Of a stretch of DNA of 64,000 nucleotides, positions 53,470 to 64,000 are shown piece by piece. Made by a program: the position numbers and the translations under genes. The stretch comes from Bugula neritina (Eukaryota > Bryozoa > Gymnolaemata > Cheilostomatida > Bugulidae): contig CAXIUT010000103.1 of NCBI GenBank assembly GCA_964035545.1, forward strand, positions 558,001 through 622,000, given 5' to 3'. How positions within the stretch are numbered: position 1 is the first letter of the stretch; each line of letters opens with the position of its first letter. The notes beneath the pieces were generated by a model. That model was given only the letters and a program-made list of their open reading frames with translations. It did no database searches and had not been told where the DNA came from.

Positions 53470-54965
53470 TCAAGGTATTAGACACCATAACTACTAGTGG
53501 GCCTACTACTACTACTAGTACTAGTAACTAGAGTACTACTACTACTAGTACTACTACTGTACTAGTAGTAATAATAATTTATATCAAAAATGAGCACATT
53601 GTGATTGTTTTACTAATAATATTCTCAACCTAATAGCAATAGTACCAACCTGATCCGTAATGGGTTTTCCTGAAGAATGGAACTAGATTGTAATTACCGA
53701 CATGTGTATACATACTAAATTAGTCTCTAATAATATATTATTATGAAATTTATGATTATCGCCCCATTTGCGGAGTAGTCAGGCCGAGTTTATTATGAAC
53801 ACAAGAGTCGAGTAAATTTGCGCAGATAAATTACTGGCCACCATGATAGACCAGACCTGTTTTGACCGAATATCGGTTCTACTTGAACACTAGAATCGCC
53901 CCCAAGGTCCAATGCCTAATTGAGTCCGCGGCTCCTTTGGTCAAATGACCCAAAGATTCAATTTCAATTTTGAATACCATAGGCGTGCTCAAACTTATAG
54001 TTATAGGCTAGGGCATATGCATGGTTATTATTGGAAAATAGATTAATAATTAGTAATACTAATACTAATAGTAATACGAATGCACTAATGGTAATAGTTA
54101 TAATGTCACGATTAGACTTTACATTTGCTCTTACTCTTAGTCTTAGTTATAATGATAATCATATTTATAAACATGAATATCGCTCTCACTCTGACTCACA
54201 CTCTAACTCTAAGTCTAAGTCTATCAGCATCACTATCAGTATCACTACCAATATGAATATAGCTATAACTATAAGTATTACTCAATCAGTTTCACTATGA
54301 CTATGATAAAATCATAAAATGATAAATAATCCACTAATACTTAGTGATAACAGTTACTGATTAGAGTGATCTTAAATTAGTAATCAGTATAGCTGTGAGT
54401 ATAACTCACTGTAGTACTCTTAATCATAATCATAATGGTAGTGGTATGAGTATCACTATCAGTATGGGATCAACTAATACTAATAGTAATACTGTAAAGT
54501 GTAATACTAATACTAATACAGTATTACTAATAGTAATAGTATCAAATCGAAATTAATCAATAGTAAATATAGTTATACTTAAACTTAAAGACTTATACTT
54601 ATAGTAGTAATAGTTATACTTATAGTATTAGAACCTTATACTATGTCTATAGTCTATGACGGCATGACATACCCATAAATGGTGATGTCTAAGTCCTACT
54701 TCAAAGTAGCAGTTAAACTTAAAGTTTGATATTCTACTCTGTATAACCGAGACTGACTATCATACACCTTACATGTCATGCTGAGTATCATTATGATTAT
54801 CACTTGAGGTTTATGAGTATCACTTTCAGTAAGATAATCATACTATGACTATGAGTTATACTTATAGTCACACCCCGATACCCATACTTCTACTTCTAGT
54901 GATCTACTCTTACTCCTAGTTCTACGGGCAAGGCTACTCACTCATACTCATAGTCATAGTAACTG
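53470..54965. repeat. Decayed period-6 (and period-3) simple-sequence region
   Basis: From 53490 an ACT/AGT triplet tract gives way, after a non-repetitive island at about 53750-53960, to long stretches whose bases keep a six-base rhythm although the word changes gradually: TAATAC, TAATAG, then CTCTTA, CTCTAA, GTCTAA, ATCACT, ATCAGT, and later TACTTA, TAGTCA, TACTCA. The open frame at 54031-54300 is a by-product and shows the rhythm as alternating dipeptides (NTNTNSNTN, SHSDSHSNSKSKS). This is an old hexanucleotide microsatellite repeatedly re-expanded from mutated words. Confidence 0.75.
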
Positions 54966-56559
54966 ATAGTGGTGTAACCTAAACTAATACTATAACCAAT
55001 GCCAAAAGACAAGGTAAAGCTAAAATTAAAAATAGAAACCAAAGGGTCATAAATCATATATGTAATGGTGTTTTAGTTTATGATTGTTTATGTTCATTTT
55101 ATGTTTATTCTACCAAGTACCAACTCATCAGTCACTTAGTTTTATAGTGATAATTATACTTACACTTATAGCCTACACCCTATAGCTTATTTAATTTTGA
55201 CTCTACCTTGCCCTTTGGCAGTGATTTAGTTTTAATTAAATTGTTATATTTAATGTTTTTCATGAACTTTATGAAATTTTATTGATAAGATATCATATAG
55301 TAATAGTGATAATTGTATCATAATGATGATATTGATATATAAAACATTATGACCATCAATGTATCACTGTGAATGTAATAATTTTTATATAAGTAAATTA
55401 ATTTACTATTAAATAAAACTTGCGCAAGTTTATAGTTGGCATCCCTGTGAGAAACCCCTGATGGGAAAGGTTTTTTGTTAAATGGGGCTAAGCAATTATT
55501 TGGTTGGAGCATAGGAGTAATTATGACTGGATGCTTTTCCTAACAAATGACAGTAATGAAAAATTGAATATGATTGTTATCTAATCATTATGTAAGGTTA
55601 ACCTTTATGTTAGGAATCTCAATAGCACGAGCATACAATTCAATCATCGCCATGTTGGCTGTGATTTTCTTAATCATACTTATTAAGCTTGCAGTTTTTG
55701 ATATTTGATAGATATAGTATTCATAATAATAGTCACTTAAATTTGATGGTAATATTGATCAATAAATTTTAAGTACACTGACTAAATCTAATGATTAGTG
55801 GTAATGAAACTAACGACACTCAAACTGATTTGCCTCAAGACTGAACTATGTTTTCTAAGTGATGACAGACTAAGATTAAGTTTAATAATAGGGCAGTAGT
55901 ACATGTAACTAAAAGTATAAGCTAAAGTATACAACCATAAGTGAGTAACCATGATGTTATCTCGACCAACGCAATCTCAATACCAATACCTGATTTATTG
56001 AAAATGTTACTATATATTTGAGTATGAGTATGTAACTGTATTAATATGATAAAACTTATACAGTTATGCACATAGTGCTAGTGAAAGTATCTCAAACCGT
56101 TGCAAAATCCAACTTTATTCAAAACTTTGCTACAAATACTTGAGTTTTTATTTTAAGGTTGATCATAAAAAGTTAAAATTATTGTGAATAAATTAATTTT
56201 AACTGTTCATTTTACTTCAACATTATCTTTTAATTTAATAAAGTTTTAATGAATATTAATTTATTTATTTTTCAACAAGTCACTGTTTTAATTAATATAG
56301 GTATAAGTTTAGGTATCTAATAACTTTAACCATCATTATATTCATCATTTTTAATTTGTATGCCAATTGCTAAATTATAATACCTATACTGATATCACCA
56401 CTGTTGAATTATTTTTCTTATTCACCTATGTTTGTAATACGGTTATTGCTTGTTAGTTAGTAGCATATATAACAACTATAGTAATAGCTATAACTACAAG
56501 CATATTTAATATGCTAAGGTATATTGAGAGATTGTCATAAATATCTCAGTGATCATATA
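54966..56559. other. AT-rich intergenic stretch, nothing recognisable
   Basis: Mainly A/T with short hexamer-like traces. A 64-codon minus-strand open frame (55318-55512) contains a more balanced patch (LAPFNKKPFPSGVSHRD) that could be an old fragment of a protein, but has no supporting context. Confidence 0.4.
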
Positions 56560-56568
56560 CATGACACC

Positions 56569-57090
56569 CTTAGCATTCATGTCTTGAACATCTAGCCATA
56601 GCTCCCTTTATATTGTTTCCAGTGTTGAATGCCCATCCTGCAAGAATGCTTTGCCTCCATTTGAGAGGTGGTAAATTGATTGGATTTTATGTAAAATTCC
56701 TTAAGCTCTTGTTTCAGGACATCCTCAAACCTTAGATATAAGTTCTTCTAGCTGGATGAGTTCCTTTTGATATTAATGCATGCAATCGAGTGCGGCGGAT
56801 GAGATACTTTGGCATGTTGACCAGCCCAGTGAAGACAGAAGAAATTCAGTTTTGAAGAAAGAGAATCCGAGTCTGTGATTTCAAATACATCTTCATTTAT
56901 CATTTTATCTTCCCAGATTTTACTCAACATGCATCTTAAACTCCAGGTATGAAAAGTGCTGAGCTTTGATTCTTGCAGTCCACATGTTGCCCATGTTTTT
57001 GATCCACAAGGAAGAATGCTGAGAACACCAACTGCGTAGACTTTTCTTTTGGCGTGAATATTAGGGTGGTTGTTTGTCCATATTTGCTAG
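56569..57090 (-). pseudogene. LINE (non-LTR retrotransposon) reverse-transcriptase C-terminal relic
   Basis: On the minus strand, reading from about 57090 downward, the frame gives in order the landmarks typical of the C-terminal region of LINE ORF2 proteins: HAKRKVYAVGVLSILPCGSK (the VY...VL..LLYG.ETW region), KLSTFHTWSLRCML (the LE.FH.RCLR.IL region), IWEDKMINEDVFE, a WAGQHAKV in place of the usual WAGHV.RM, then FEDVLKQELKEFYIK and QHWKQYK near the end. It has in-frame stops (TAG after KRNSSS and near GSYG, and one upstream) and no catalytic domain, so it is dead and 5'-truncated like most LINE insertions. The clade is not assigned. Confidence 0.8.
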
Positions 57091-57610
57091 TTCACAAAGT
57101 GGAATTATTTTGGTATTTGTCATATCCTGCAGAGCCCATTTAAATGTTTGAGCAGAAAAAGTAAAAATAAATATTTTGCAGTGTGTTTACTGTTTTGATG
57201 ATGGTTTTAGGGAAACATCTAGATTTACCATTCATGTACTTGTGACAGGCCTGTGTTTCAGCGATTATAGGAGAGTATAATTTTTCTTTAATAGAAATTG
57301 AGTCATGCAAGGGAAGCTGGTTTCCTTACTTTATTAAGCAAAATTTGCTATCACAACAACAGAAGTGTTGCTAGCCTTGATTTGGAAACATTTTATATTT
57401 ATAACTCTGAAGCCTATTTTGAGACATTTGGCTGCATGTTGGATAGATTGCATAGCATCTTTACTTGCGCTAATACTTAGAAGCATTTACTTGGTTTTCC
57501 TATAGTTTTATTTTGAATGTTTTTATGATATATTGCAGAACTGTGGGTTCATTCTACTTGTAAGTATATTCCATAGGTCTAACTCAAACCCTGTGAATTT
57601 TCAAGTTAAT

Positions 57611-59924
57611 ATGGCAAGCTATGATGAAAGAAATGCTAAACTAGACAGGTAATAGAAAAGAAAGTCCGATAACTTTTTTAATTGTAATTTAAATTACTTA
57701 GCTTGCATTACTCAACAGTATGGTAGCAGTGGTAGAACCAGCAGCAGCAGCAGCAGGAGTAGATTATAGTATAGTAGTATTGATAAAATGATTGATAGAT
57801 TAGAACTGTAATTTTGAATATTAAAAATATGACAATGCCACTGTGCGCCATAAATTTCTTGTTGGCCATTAAAATCAGCCATTAAATCAGTTTTCTTTTG
57901 GCTAGAACAAGCACTGCTGCCTGGACATAGTAATATATTATATGTATGGACTGTATGTTAATTATATGTAGAGGAATTATTTTTGCTAGCTTTAATAAAA
58001 AACCCTGCTCGTTTCTCATATTATTGTATTGTCAGTTTCAGCAATTTCAGGCCAGATAAATTTAAATTATACCTTGCAAATTTTAGGCCTGTTCCAGTCT
58101 ACCTGTCAACACATTTGTTTGATCTAATCTAATTATGATGGCCTTCCAAGCAATGTAGTTAGCAAAAGTGAGAGAACTAATATTGCTTTTTCAGCCTATA
58201 TTATGTTTGAAACCAGTAAAATAATAGAAATCATGAAACTAGTAATAGGCAATCCTATAATGCTGTTTAATAAACTTATTTGCGCTGTTACTTTAGTGAT
58301 TTCGACGCTGTTTTATAAATTATTAGCAATCTTTTAAAAATGAATAAATATACATTTTCTTTTAGTATGTCACCAATTGGAATATTTTGACCTGTATACC
58401 TATCTAGTGGAGGTGTTAATTTGTAAACATATTGGTTTTACCAAGATCAGTGATTAAAGCAGTTGCTGAAAGCCAAAATAAAATGCTAACTAAAGTTCAT
58501 ATCTAGTGGGCTACAATTTGCCAACTTCTATAAAGCATATAATAGCTAGTAATTGTTTCTATGCTGTACCACTTGACGGTCTGTTCTCTTTTACCTTACT
58601 CTATATTATGCTGTATAAATTCTAGCACACCTATCTGGTTTTTAATCATTTCTTGCACCATATGCCAATAATTTTTACGTAGATGCATACAATCGGACAG
58701 CTGGATAGCCTGGCTATTGTGGAGAAGCATCATAACCACCTGCTTGGTGTTGGAGCTGAGTGCATATCAAGGTGGGTAGCACAACTTCTTAGTTCATAAG
58801 TAGCAGCCTAGTTTTTTAAAAGGTTTGACTATATTAAAATATAAACATTTTGTTATTGCACTAATACAATGATAAAAATATGAGCAAACAGTTTCCAATA
58901 TAACTTGCTGCTGGTAAGATTTACAGTATTTGTAGTAGAAACAATATTAGTAGTGGTAAAAGTAGTAGTAGCAGTAGTAGTAGTAGCAGTAGTAGTAGTA
59001 GCAGCAGTAGTAGCAGTAGTAGAAGTAGTAGCAGCAGCAGCAGTAGTAGAAGTAGTAGTAGCAGTAGCACTAGTAGTAGTAGTAGTAGCAGTAGTATAGT
59101 AGTATAGTAGTAGAAGTAATAATAATAAAATAATAGAATTATTAGTAGTAGTGGTGAAGTTGTTTTTGGTTCTGACGTTAGTACTGTTAGCGGTAGAGAT
59201 GGTGTTGGTAGAAATAGGATTAGTGGTTGTGCACTCATAGTTGAAGGCATAAAGCATAAACCAGAATTGAATACATATATAACATAGATATGATATGAGT
59301 TCTTATTTATATTGATTTACTATCTTGCATGAACATGGCATTTTCGCTATCAACATTAGTGTTTGTATTATACACTTTCACTAAACAAGCTTGTTAAATT
59401 TATAAAAAATTATGTAGGTGATGACTGTTGCATATCTGTGTTTAATTTTAAAAATATCATGTTGCATAATTATTTTTTAGGTGTCTGGTGAGCGGACGAC
59501 TTCATTTTCGGCTGCTTCATGGCACCTTTATTTTCGGAAAAGATGTAACCACTTGTAAAATCAGTTTTTTTATGGTGAACTTAACAATATAATGTTTAAC
59601 AAAATTCTTTCTTGGTTAAAAATAAAGGTATACCGTCTTTGGCTTTCTGTTATTTCTATATTGTGTTCTTCTGTTGCTATGTGTAATTGATGAGATGACT
59701 CCAAACTCTTGCACATCCGCCACAATAAAGTAGATAATTTTGCTATGGGCATCAAGATTTTGTTATAAGTAGATATAGTTTTGCAATGATAGTGTTGATG
59801 CTGCAGCAGGTAACATTCTAGTAGGATAAACCAAACAGAATTTAAGCTAAAACATTCTAAAAAAATACAGCATCGCTTGAGCCACCTTGCCTTCTCTCTT
59901 TTCTAGGCAAAAGTTGTTAGCTAA
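57611..59924 (+). CDS. Multi-exon protein-coding gene, family not recognised
   Basis: Well-supported exons: 58366-58412 (acceptor ATTTTCTTTTAG, CHQLEYFDLYTYLVE, donor GGAG/GTGTTA), 58683-58771 (acceptor TTTTTACGTAG, MHTIGQLDSLAIVEKHHN..., donor TCAAG/GTGGGT), 59481-59544 (acceptor TATTTTTTAG, CLVSGRLHFRLLHGTFIF, donor AAAGAT/GTAACC) and 59907-59924 (acceptor CTCTCTTTTCTAG, AKVVS then TAA). All three junctions keep phase (0, 2, 0). A plausible first exon is 57611-57648 (ATG; MASYDERNAKLD; donor GACAG/GTAATA). It cannot join 58366 directly, because it leaves two bases where one is needed, so at least one exon between them is missing; 57719-57768 and 58195-58215 are candidates. If the last donor is skipped the frame ends 18 codons later. 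No signal peptide, membrane span or known motif was seen. The start is less certain than the 3' half. Confidence 0.65.
58930..59156. repeat. TAG/GTA-CAG triplet tract
   Basis: About 225 bp of GTA/TAG triplets mixed with GCA/CAG, ending in TAATAATAA, inside the intron 58772-59480 of the plus-strand gene. The open frames on both strands (poly-Val on one, poly-Thr or poly-Leu on the other) are artefacts of the repeat. Confidence 0.95.
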
Positions 59925-60179
59925 ATAAGGAAAAGACAAATTAATGATTTCTGTGAGAGTTGTCTACTACAAAAATTACTTAGCAGATCATCATTAGTAA
60001 CCATAACAACACGTACATGTTTACAGCACTCATGTGCTCTCTTTGTTCTGATTCGTCAACAGTAGCGCCCTAGACAGTCGATGTTATCGCACGAAAATAT
60101 ATTGTTTATTGCGGCTAATATCGCGAAATGGCAAAATGAGGATCGACCCTGACAGTCGTAAAAGCCGTGTGAATCACTG
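59925..60179. other. Right flank of the interrupting block, CpG-containing
   Basis: After the stop of the plus-strand gene the sequence becomes richer in CpG (60050-60170: GCGCCC, ATCGCACG, ATATCGCGAAAT, GATCGACC, GACAGTCG twice). An ATG at 60136 opens MRIDPDSRKSRVNH and runs through the junction into the satellite, stopping at 60315. This could be a promoter/first-exon remnant cut by the junction; no clear polyadenylation signal for the preceding gene was seen. Confidence 0.4.
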
Positions 60180-60186
60180 TGCAGTT
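60180..60186 (+). repeat. Right copy of the 7-bp junction duplication (TGCAGTT)
   Basis: First seven bases that match the satellite after the block; the base before (G at 60179) differs from the monomer (T). Confidence 0.8.
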
Positions 60187-63100
60187 ATTATGGAAATACC
60201 AGTGATGCTGGAAGACCTTTGCATTGTACACCCGCTTTTACTATTGAATTTAGATGTTTTATTTTCCCATCCCCTCTCCTGCCCCCCTGTCCCCTCTAAC
60301 AACCAGCAATCCTGACTCATGTGAATTGTGTTATTGTTCTAGAGTTGGCCCATGGGCCTACAGTATACGATTTGAATCTTTATAGTTTACAGGCAGTGGA
60401 GATGAGTCACTGCTAAAACCCATTTTGTTAGTAGACTATATTGCTCTTCAATCATCAGTTTTCATATTAAAAGAGAAAGCTCATCTGCAGCGCCATTTCA
60501 CAGTGTTTTATTTTGCTAGAGCAATAACTAATTTTAGATGCCTTTGCAAACATATGAGAAATAAATGAGTGATTCTATGAAAAGAGGTGTTTGCAGCAAT
60601 TGTCCACTTTTGATTTTTAAGCGGCATGGAAACTTTTGTAGTTTTAAATAATATCTCCAAACTCATCACTTGCATGTGTTTATAGACTTGATAAATTTTT
60701 TTATGCAAAACTTGATGCCTGCTTCAAAGACACCAGTGCTTAATTACTGTGTTAACTGTATTGGCACGTTGCCATGAGATATTTGGTAATATTTCGCATC
60801 ACAACAAACTCTTCAGAAAGTTAAGAAAATCAGTCTAGAAAGTTAATGAAATAAACCTACCAGAAAGAGTAAGCCAGATGTAACAAGTAGATCCAAAACA
60901 AGTTGATTAACAATTGAAGTTGAAATCTCCATGTAGTCAACACTTTAGTCCTAATGTCAAATGCAAACGTCTGCAATCAAACTGTGTAGACTTCATGAGC
61001 TGGTTAGCTGAAAGGACTCATTAAAGTTCTTAACTCTTGTGTGTATAGTGATGCCCATCTTGAACTAGAGAGGGCTGACTGAAGACTGCTACTTTGTGAA
61101 AATTGACAATGCATATTATTATTATTCATTGTTGAGATTCACGACTGCCATAAACAATGATAAAATATTCATTGTTGGTAGTACTGAGTAGAATAAAATA
61201 TAATATAATATTATTTTCTGGACAAATAAATAATATCAAATGCATATTATAACTTACCATAAATCTACAGTGCTTCACATCTTCACCTTTTTCTGCAATG
61301 TTGATTCTTTGCAGTTAGAAGTACTAGTTGAAAATATGACTATGAAACATAACCCTTCAATTTCATTGCACCAGCACCAGTTGCAAGATAGGTGTGTTGG
61401 GAGTTATCTTTCCCAAAATTTTGTTCTTTGTGTTTATACGAAGCAGACACAGGCTAATATTAGTTTTGTTATTTGCAAGAGTTTTTCTGTCTGATTGTCC
61501 ATCAGCAAAAGTTTGGCCTTGCAGTTATTATGGAAATACCAGTGATGCTGGAAGACCTTTGCATTGTACACCCGCTTTTACTATTGAATTTAGATGTTTT
61601 ATTTTCCCATCCCCTCTCCTGCCCCCCTGTCCCCTCTAACAACCAGCAATCCTGACTCATGTGAATTGTGTTATTGTTCTAGAGTTGGCCCATGGGCCTA
61701 CAGTATACGATTTGAAGCTTTATAGTTTACAGGCAGTGGAGATGAGTCACTGCTAAAACCCATTTTGTTAGTAGACTATATTGCTCTTCAATCATCAGTT
61801 TTCATATTAAAAGAGAAAGCTCATCTGCAGCGCCATTTCACAGTGTTTTATTTTGCTAGAGCAATAACTAATTTTAGATGCCTTTGCAAACATATGAGAA
61901 ATAAATGAGTGATTCTATGAAAAGAGGTGTTTGCAGCAATTGTCCACTTTTGATTTACAAGCGGCATGGAAACTTTTGTAGTTTTAAATAATATCTCCAA
62001 ACTCATCACTTGCATGTGTTTATAGACTTGATAAATTTTTTTATGCAAAACTTGATGCCTGCTTCAAAGACACCAGTGCTTAATTACTGTGTTAACTGTA
62101 TTGGCACGTTGCCATGAGATATTTGGTAATATTTCGCATCACAACAAACTCTTCAGAAAGTTAAGAAAATCAGTCTAGAAAGTTAATGAAATAAACCTAC
62201 CAGAAAGAGTAAGCCAGATGTAACAAGTAGATCCAAAACAAGTTGATTAACAATTGAAGTTGAAATCTCCATGTAGTCAACACTTTAGTCCTAATGTCAA
62301 ATGCAAACGTCTGCAATCAAACTGTGTAGACTTCATGAGCTGGTTAGCTGAAAGGACTCATTAAAGTTCTTAACTCTTGTGTGTATAGTGATGCCCATCT
62401 TGAACTAGAGAGGGCTGACTGAAGACTGCTACTTTGTGAAAATTGACAATGCATATTATTATTATTCATTGTTTAGATTCACGACTGCCATAAACAATGA
62501 TAAAATATTCATTGTTGGTACTACTGAGTAGAATAAAATATAATATAATATTATTTTCTGGACAAATAAATAATATCAAATGCATATTATAACTTACCAT
62601 AAATCTACAGTGCTTCACATCTTCACTTTTTTCTGCAATGTTATTTCTTTGCAGTTAGAAGTACTAGTTGAAAATATGACTATGAAACATAACCCTTCAA
62701 TTTCATTGCACCAGCACCAGTTGCAAGATAGGTGTGTTGGGAGTTATCTTTCCCAAAATTTTGTTCTTTGTGTTTATACGAAGCAGACACAGGCTAATAT
62801 TAGTTTTGTTATTTGCAAGAGTTTTTCTGTCTGATTGTCCATCAGCAAAAGTTTGGCCTTGCAGTTATTATGGAAATACCAGTGATGCTGGAAGACCTTT
62901 GCATTGTACACCCGCTTTTACTATTGAATTTAGATGTTTTATTTTCCCATCCCCTCTCCTGCCCCCCTGTCCCCTCTAACAACCAGCAATCCTGACTCAT
63001 GTGAATTGTGTTATTGTTCTAGAGTTGGCCCATGGGCCTACAGTATACGATTTGAAGCTTTATAGTTTACAGGCAGTGGAGATGAGTCACTGCTAAAACC

Positions 63101-64000
63101 CATTTTGTTAGTAGACTATATTGCTCTTCAATCATCAGTTTTCATATTAAAAGAGAAAGCTCATCTGCAGCGCCATTTCACAGTGTTTTATTTTGCTAGA
63201 GCAATAACTAATTTTAGATGCCTTTGCAAACATATGAGAAATAAATGAGTGATTCTATGAAAAGAGGTGTTTGCAGCAACTGTCCACTTTTGATTTTTAA
63301 GCGGCATGGAAACTTTTGTAGTTTTAAATAATATCTCCAAACTCATCACTTGCATGTGTTTATAGACTTGATAAATTTTTTTATGCAAAACTTGATGCCT
63401 GCTTCAAAGACACCAGTGCTTAATTACTGTGTTAACTGTATTGGCACGTTGCCATGAGATATTTGGTAATATTTCGCATCACAACAAACTCTTCAGAAAG
63501 TTAAGAAAATCAGTCTAGAAAGTTAATGAAATAAACCTACCAGAAAGAGTAAGCCAGATGTAACAAGTAGATCCAAAACAAGTTGATTAACAATTGAAGT
63601 TGAAATCTCCATGTAGTCAACACTTTAGTCCTAATGTCAAATGCAAACGTCTGCAATCAAACTGTGTAGACTTCATGAGCTGGTTAGCTGAAAGGACTCA
63701 TTAAAGTTCTTAACTCTTGTGTGTATAGTGATGCCCATCTTGAACTAGAGAGGGCTGACTGAAGACTGCTACTTTGTGAAAATTGACAATGCATATTATT
63801 ATTATTCATTGTTTAGATTCACGACTGCCATAAACAATGATAAAATATTCATTGTTGGTACTACTGAGTAGAATAAAATATAATATAATATTATTTTCTG
63901 GACAAATAAATAATATCAAATGCATATTATAACTTACCATAAATCTACAGTGCTTCACATCTTCACTTTTTTCTGCAATGTTATTTCTTTGCAGTTAGAA
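60180..64000 (+). repeat. Right macrosatellite array (same family and orientation)
   Basis: The array resumes at TGCAGTTATTATGG (60180) and continues to the window edge with monomer starts at 61240, 62580 and 63920. The first piece (60180-61239, 1060 bp) is the missing remainder of the monomer cut at 43152: 287 bp on the left plus 1060 bp on the right minus the 7 shared bases is 1340 bp. These copies carry the same private variants as copies 37501-40180 of the left array (TGATTTTTAAGCGG at about 60610 and 63291; GGTAGTACTG at about 61177), so both arrays were one. Confidence 0.98.

Larger units (their letters stand above)
43153..60179. other. 17.03 kb gene-bearing block interrupting the array
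   Basis: The array stops after TTGCAGTT (43152) and resumes with TGCAGTTATTATGG (60180) in the same phase and orientation. TGCAGTT is present at both edges, as expected for a 7-bp target-site duplication; if the block is taken to run CAGT...ACTG the duplication would be 8 bp with one mismatch. No long terminal inverted repeat is visible, and no transposase, integrase or DNA polymerase frame is evident at the ends. The block has its own composition, several spliced genes and dispersed repeats, so it is host-like DNA and not a recognisable transposon. Confidence 0.85.

Noticed and set aside
54031-54300. 89-codon Ser/Thr/Asn-rich ORF
   Set aside because: It follows the period-6 simple repeat and has no splice or start context.
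58853-59257. 134- and 109-codon ORFs rich in Thr or Leu
   Set aside because: They are translations of the triplet repeat inside an intron.
43153-60179. Maverick/Polinton giant transposon
   Set aside because: The length and the short target duplication would fit, but no long terminal inverted repeats, integrase, protein-primed polymerase, ATPase or capsid frames are present.
1-64000. CRISPR array or bacterial mobile region
   Set aside because: Repeats are 1.34 kb without spacers, and gene structure is intron-containing.

Overview
This window is eukaryotic, most likely from an invertebrate animal. It is AT-rich, has no bacterial operon structure, and shows short exons bounded by GT/AG splice signals, a decayed non-LTR retrotransposon, MITE-like inverted-repeat elements and many microsatellites. 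I cannot name the species.

Two thirds of the window is one macrosatellite. A head-to-tail array of a ~1.34 kb monomer (1340-1345 bp per copy) fills 1-43152 (about 32 copies) and resumes in the same orientation at 60180, running off the right edge (about 2.8 more copies). The many short open frames in it are not conserved as proteins: a poly-C run varying from 6 to 9 bases and other indels shift them from copy to copy. I read the monomer as non-coding satellite DNA. Copies group into higher-order blocks, including A-B-C trimers at the left, a ~6.7 kb five-monomer block repeated next to itself one monomer shorter, and a shorter monomer form toward the right. Each monomer carries a G-quadruplex motif (minus strand), a 12-bp perfect palindrome, two or three AP-1-type heptamers, and splice-like signals.

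The array is interrupted by 17.03 kb of unrelated, mostly single-copy sequence (43153-60179). The join is precise: a 7-bp word (TGCAGTT) lies at both junctions, and removing the block plus one copy of the word restores exactly one 1340-bp monomer. Variant bases on either side also match the two halves of one known monomer type. The block therefore looks like an insertion into a pre-existing array.

The interrupting block is not empty. By eye I find spliced genes whose exons are too short to show as long ORFs: (i) plus strand, a single-pass membrane protein C-terminus (46173-46518), preceded by a phase-consistent exon chain (45560-45873); (ii) minus strand, a six-exon gene (52123 to 48243); (iii) plus strand, a gene whose last four exons (58366-59924) are phase-consistent and which may start at 57611. 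I recognise none of the families. The block also holds a ~484-bp foldback element inside an intron of gene ii, a 161-bp MITE with a diverged neighbour, a LINE reverse-transcriptase C-terminal relic, a tRNA-like pseudogene/SINE head, a (TA)32 run, a TAG/CTA-type triplet tract and about 1 kb of decayed period-6 repeat.

There is no CRISPR array, rRNA or intact tRNA.
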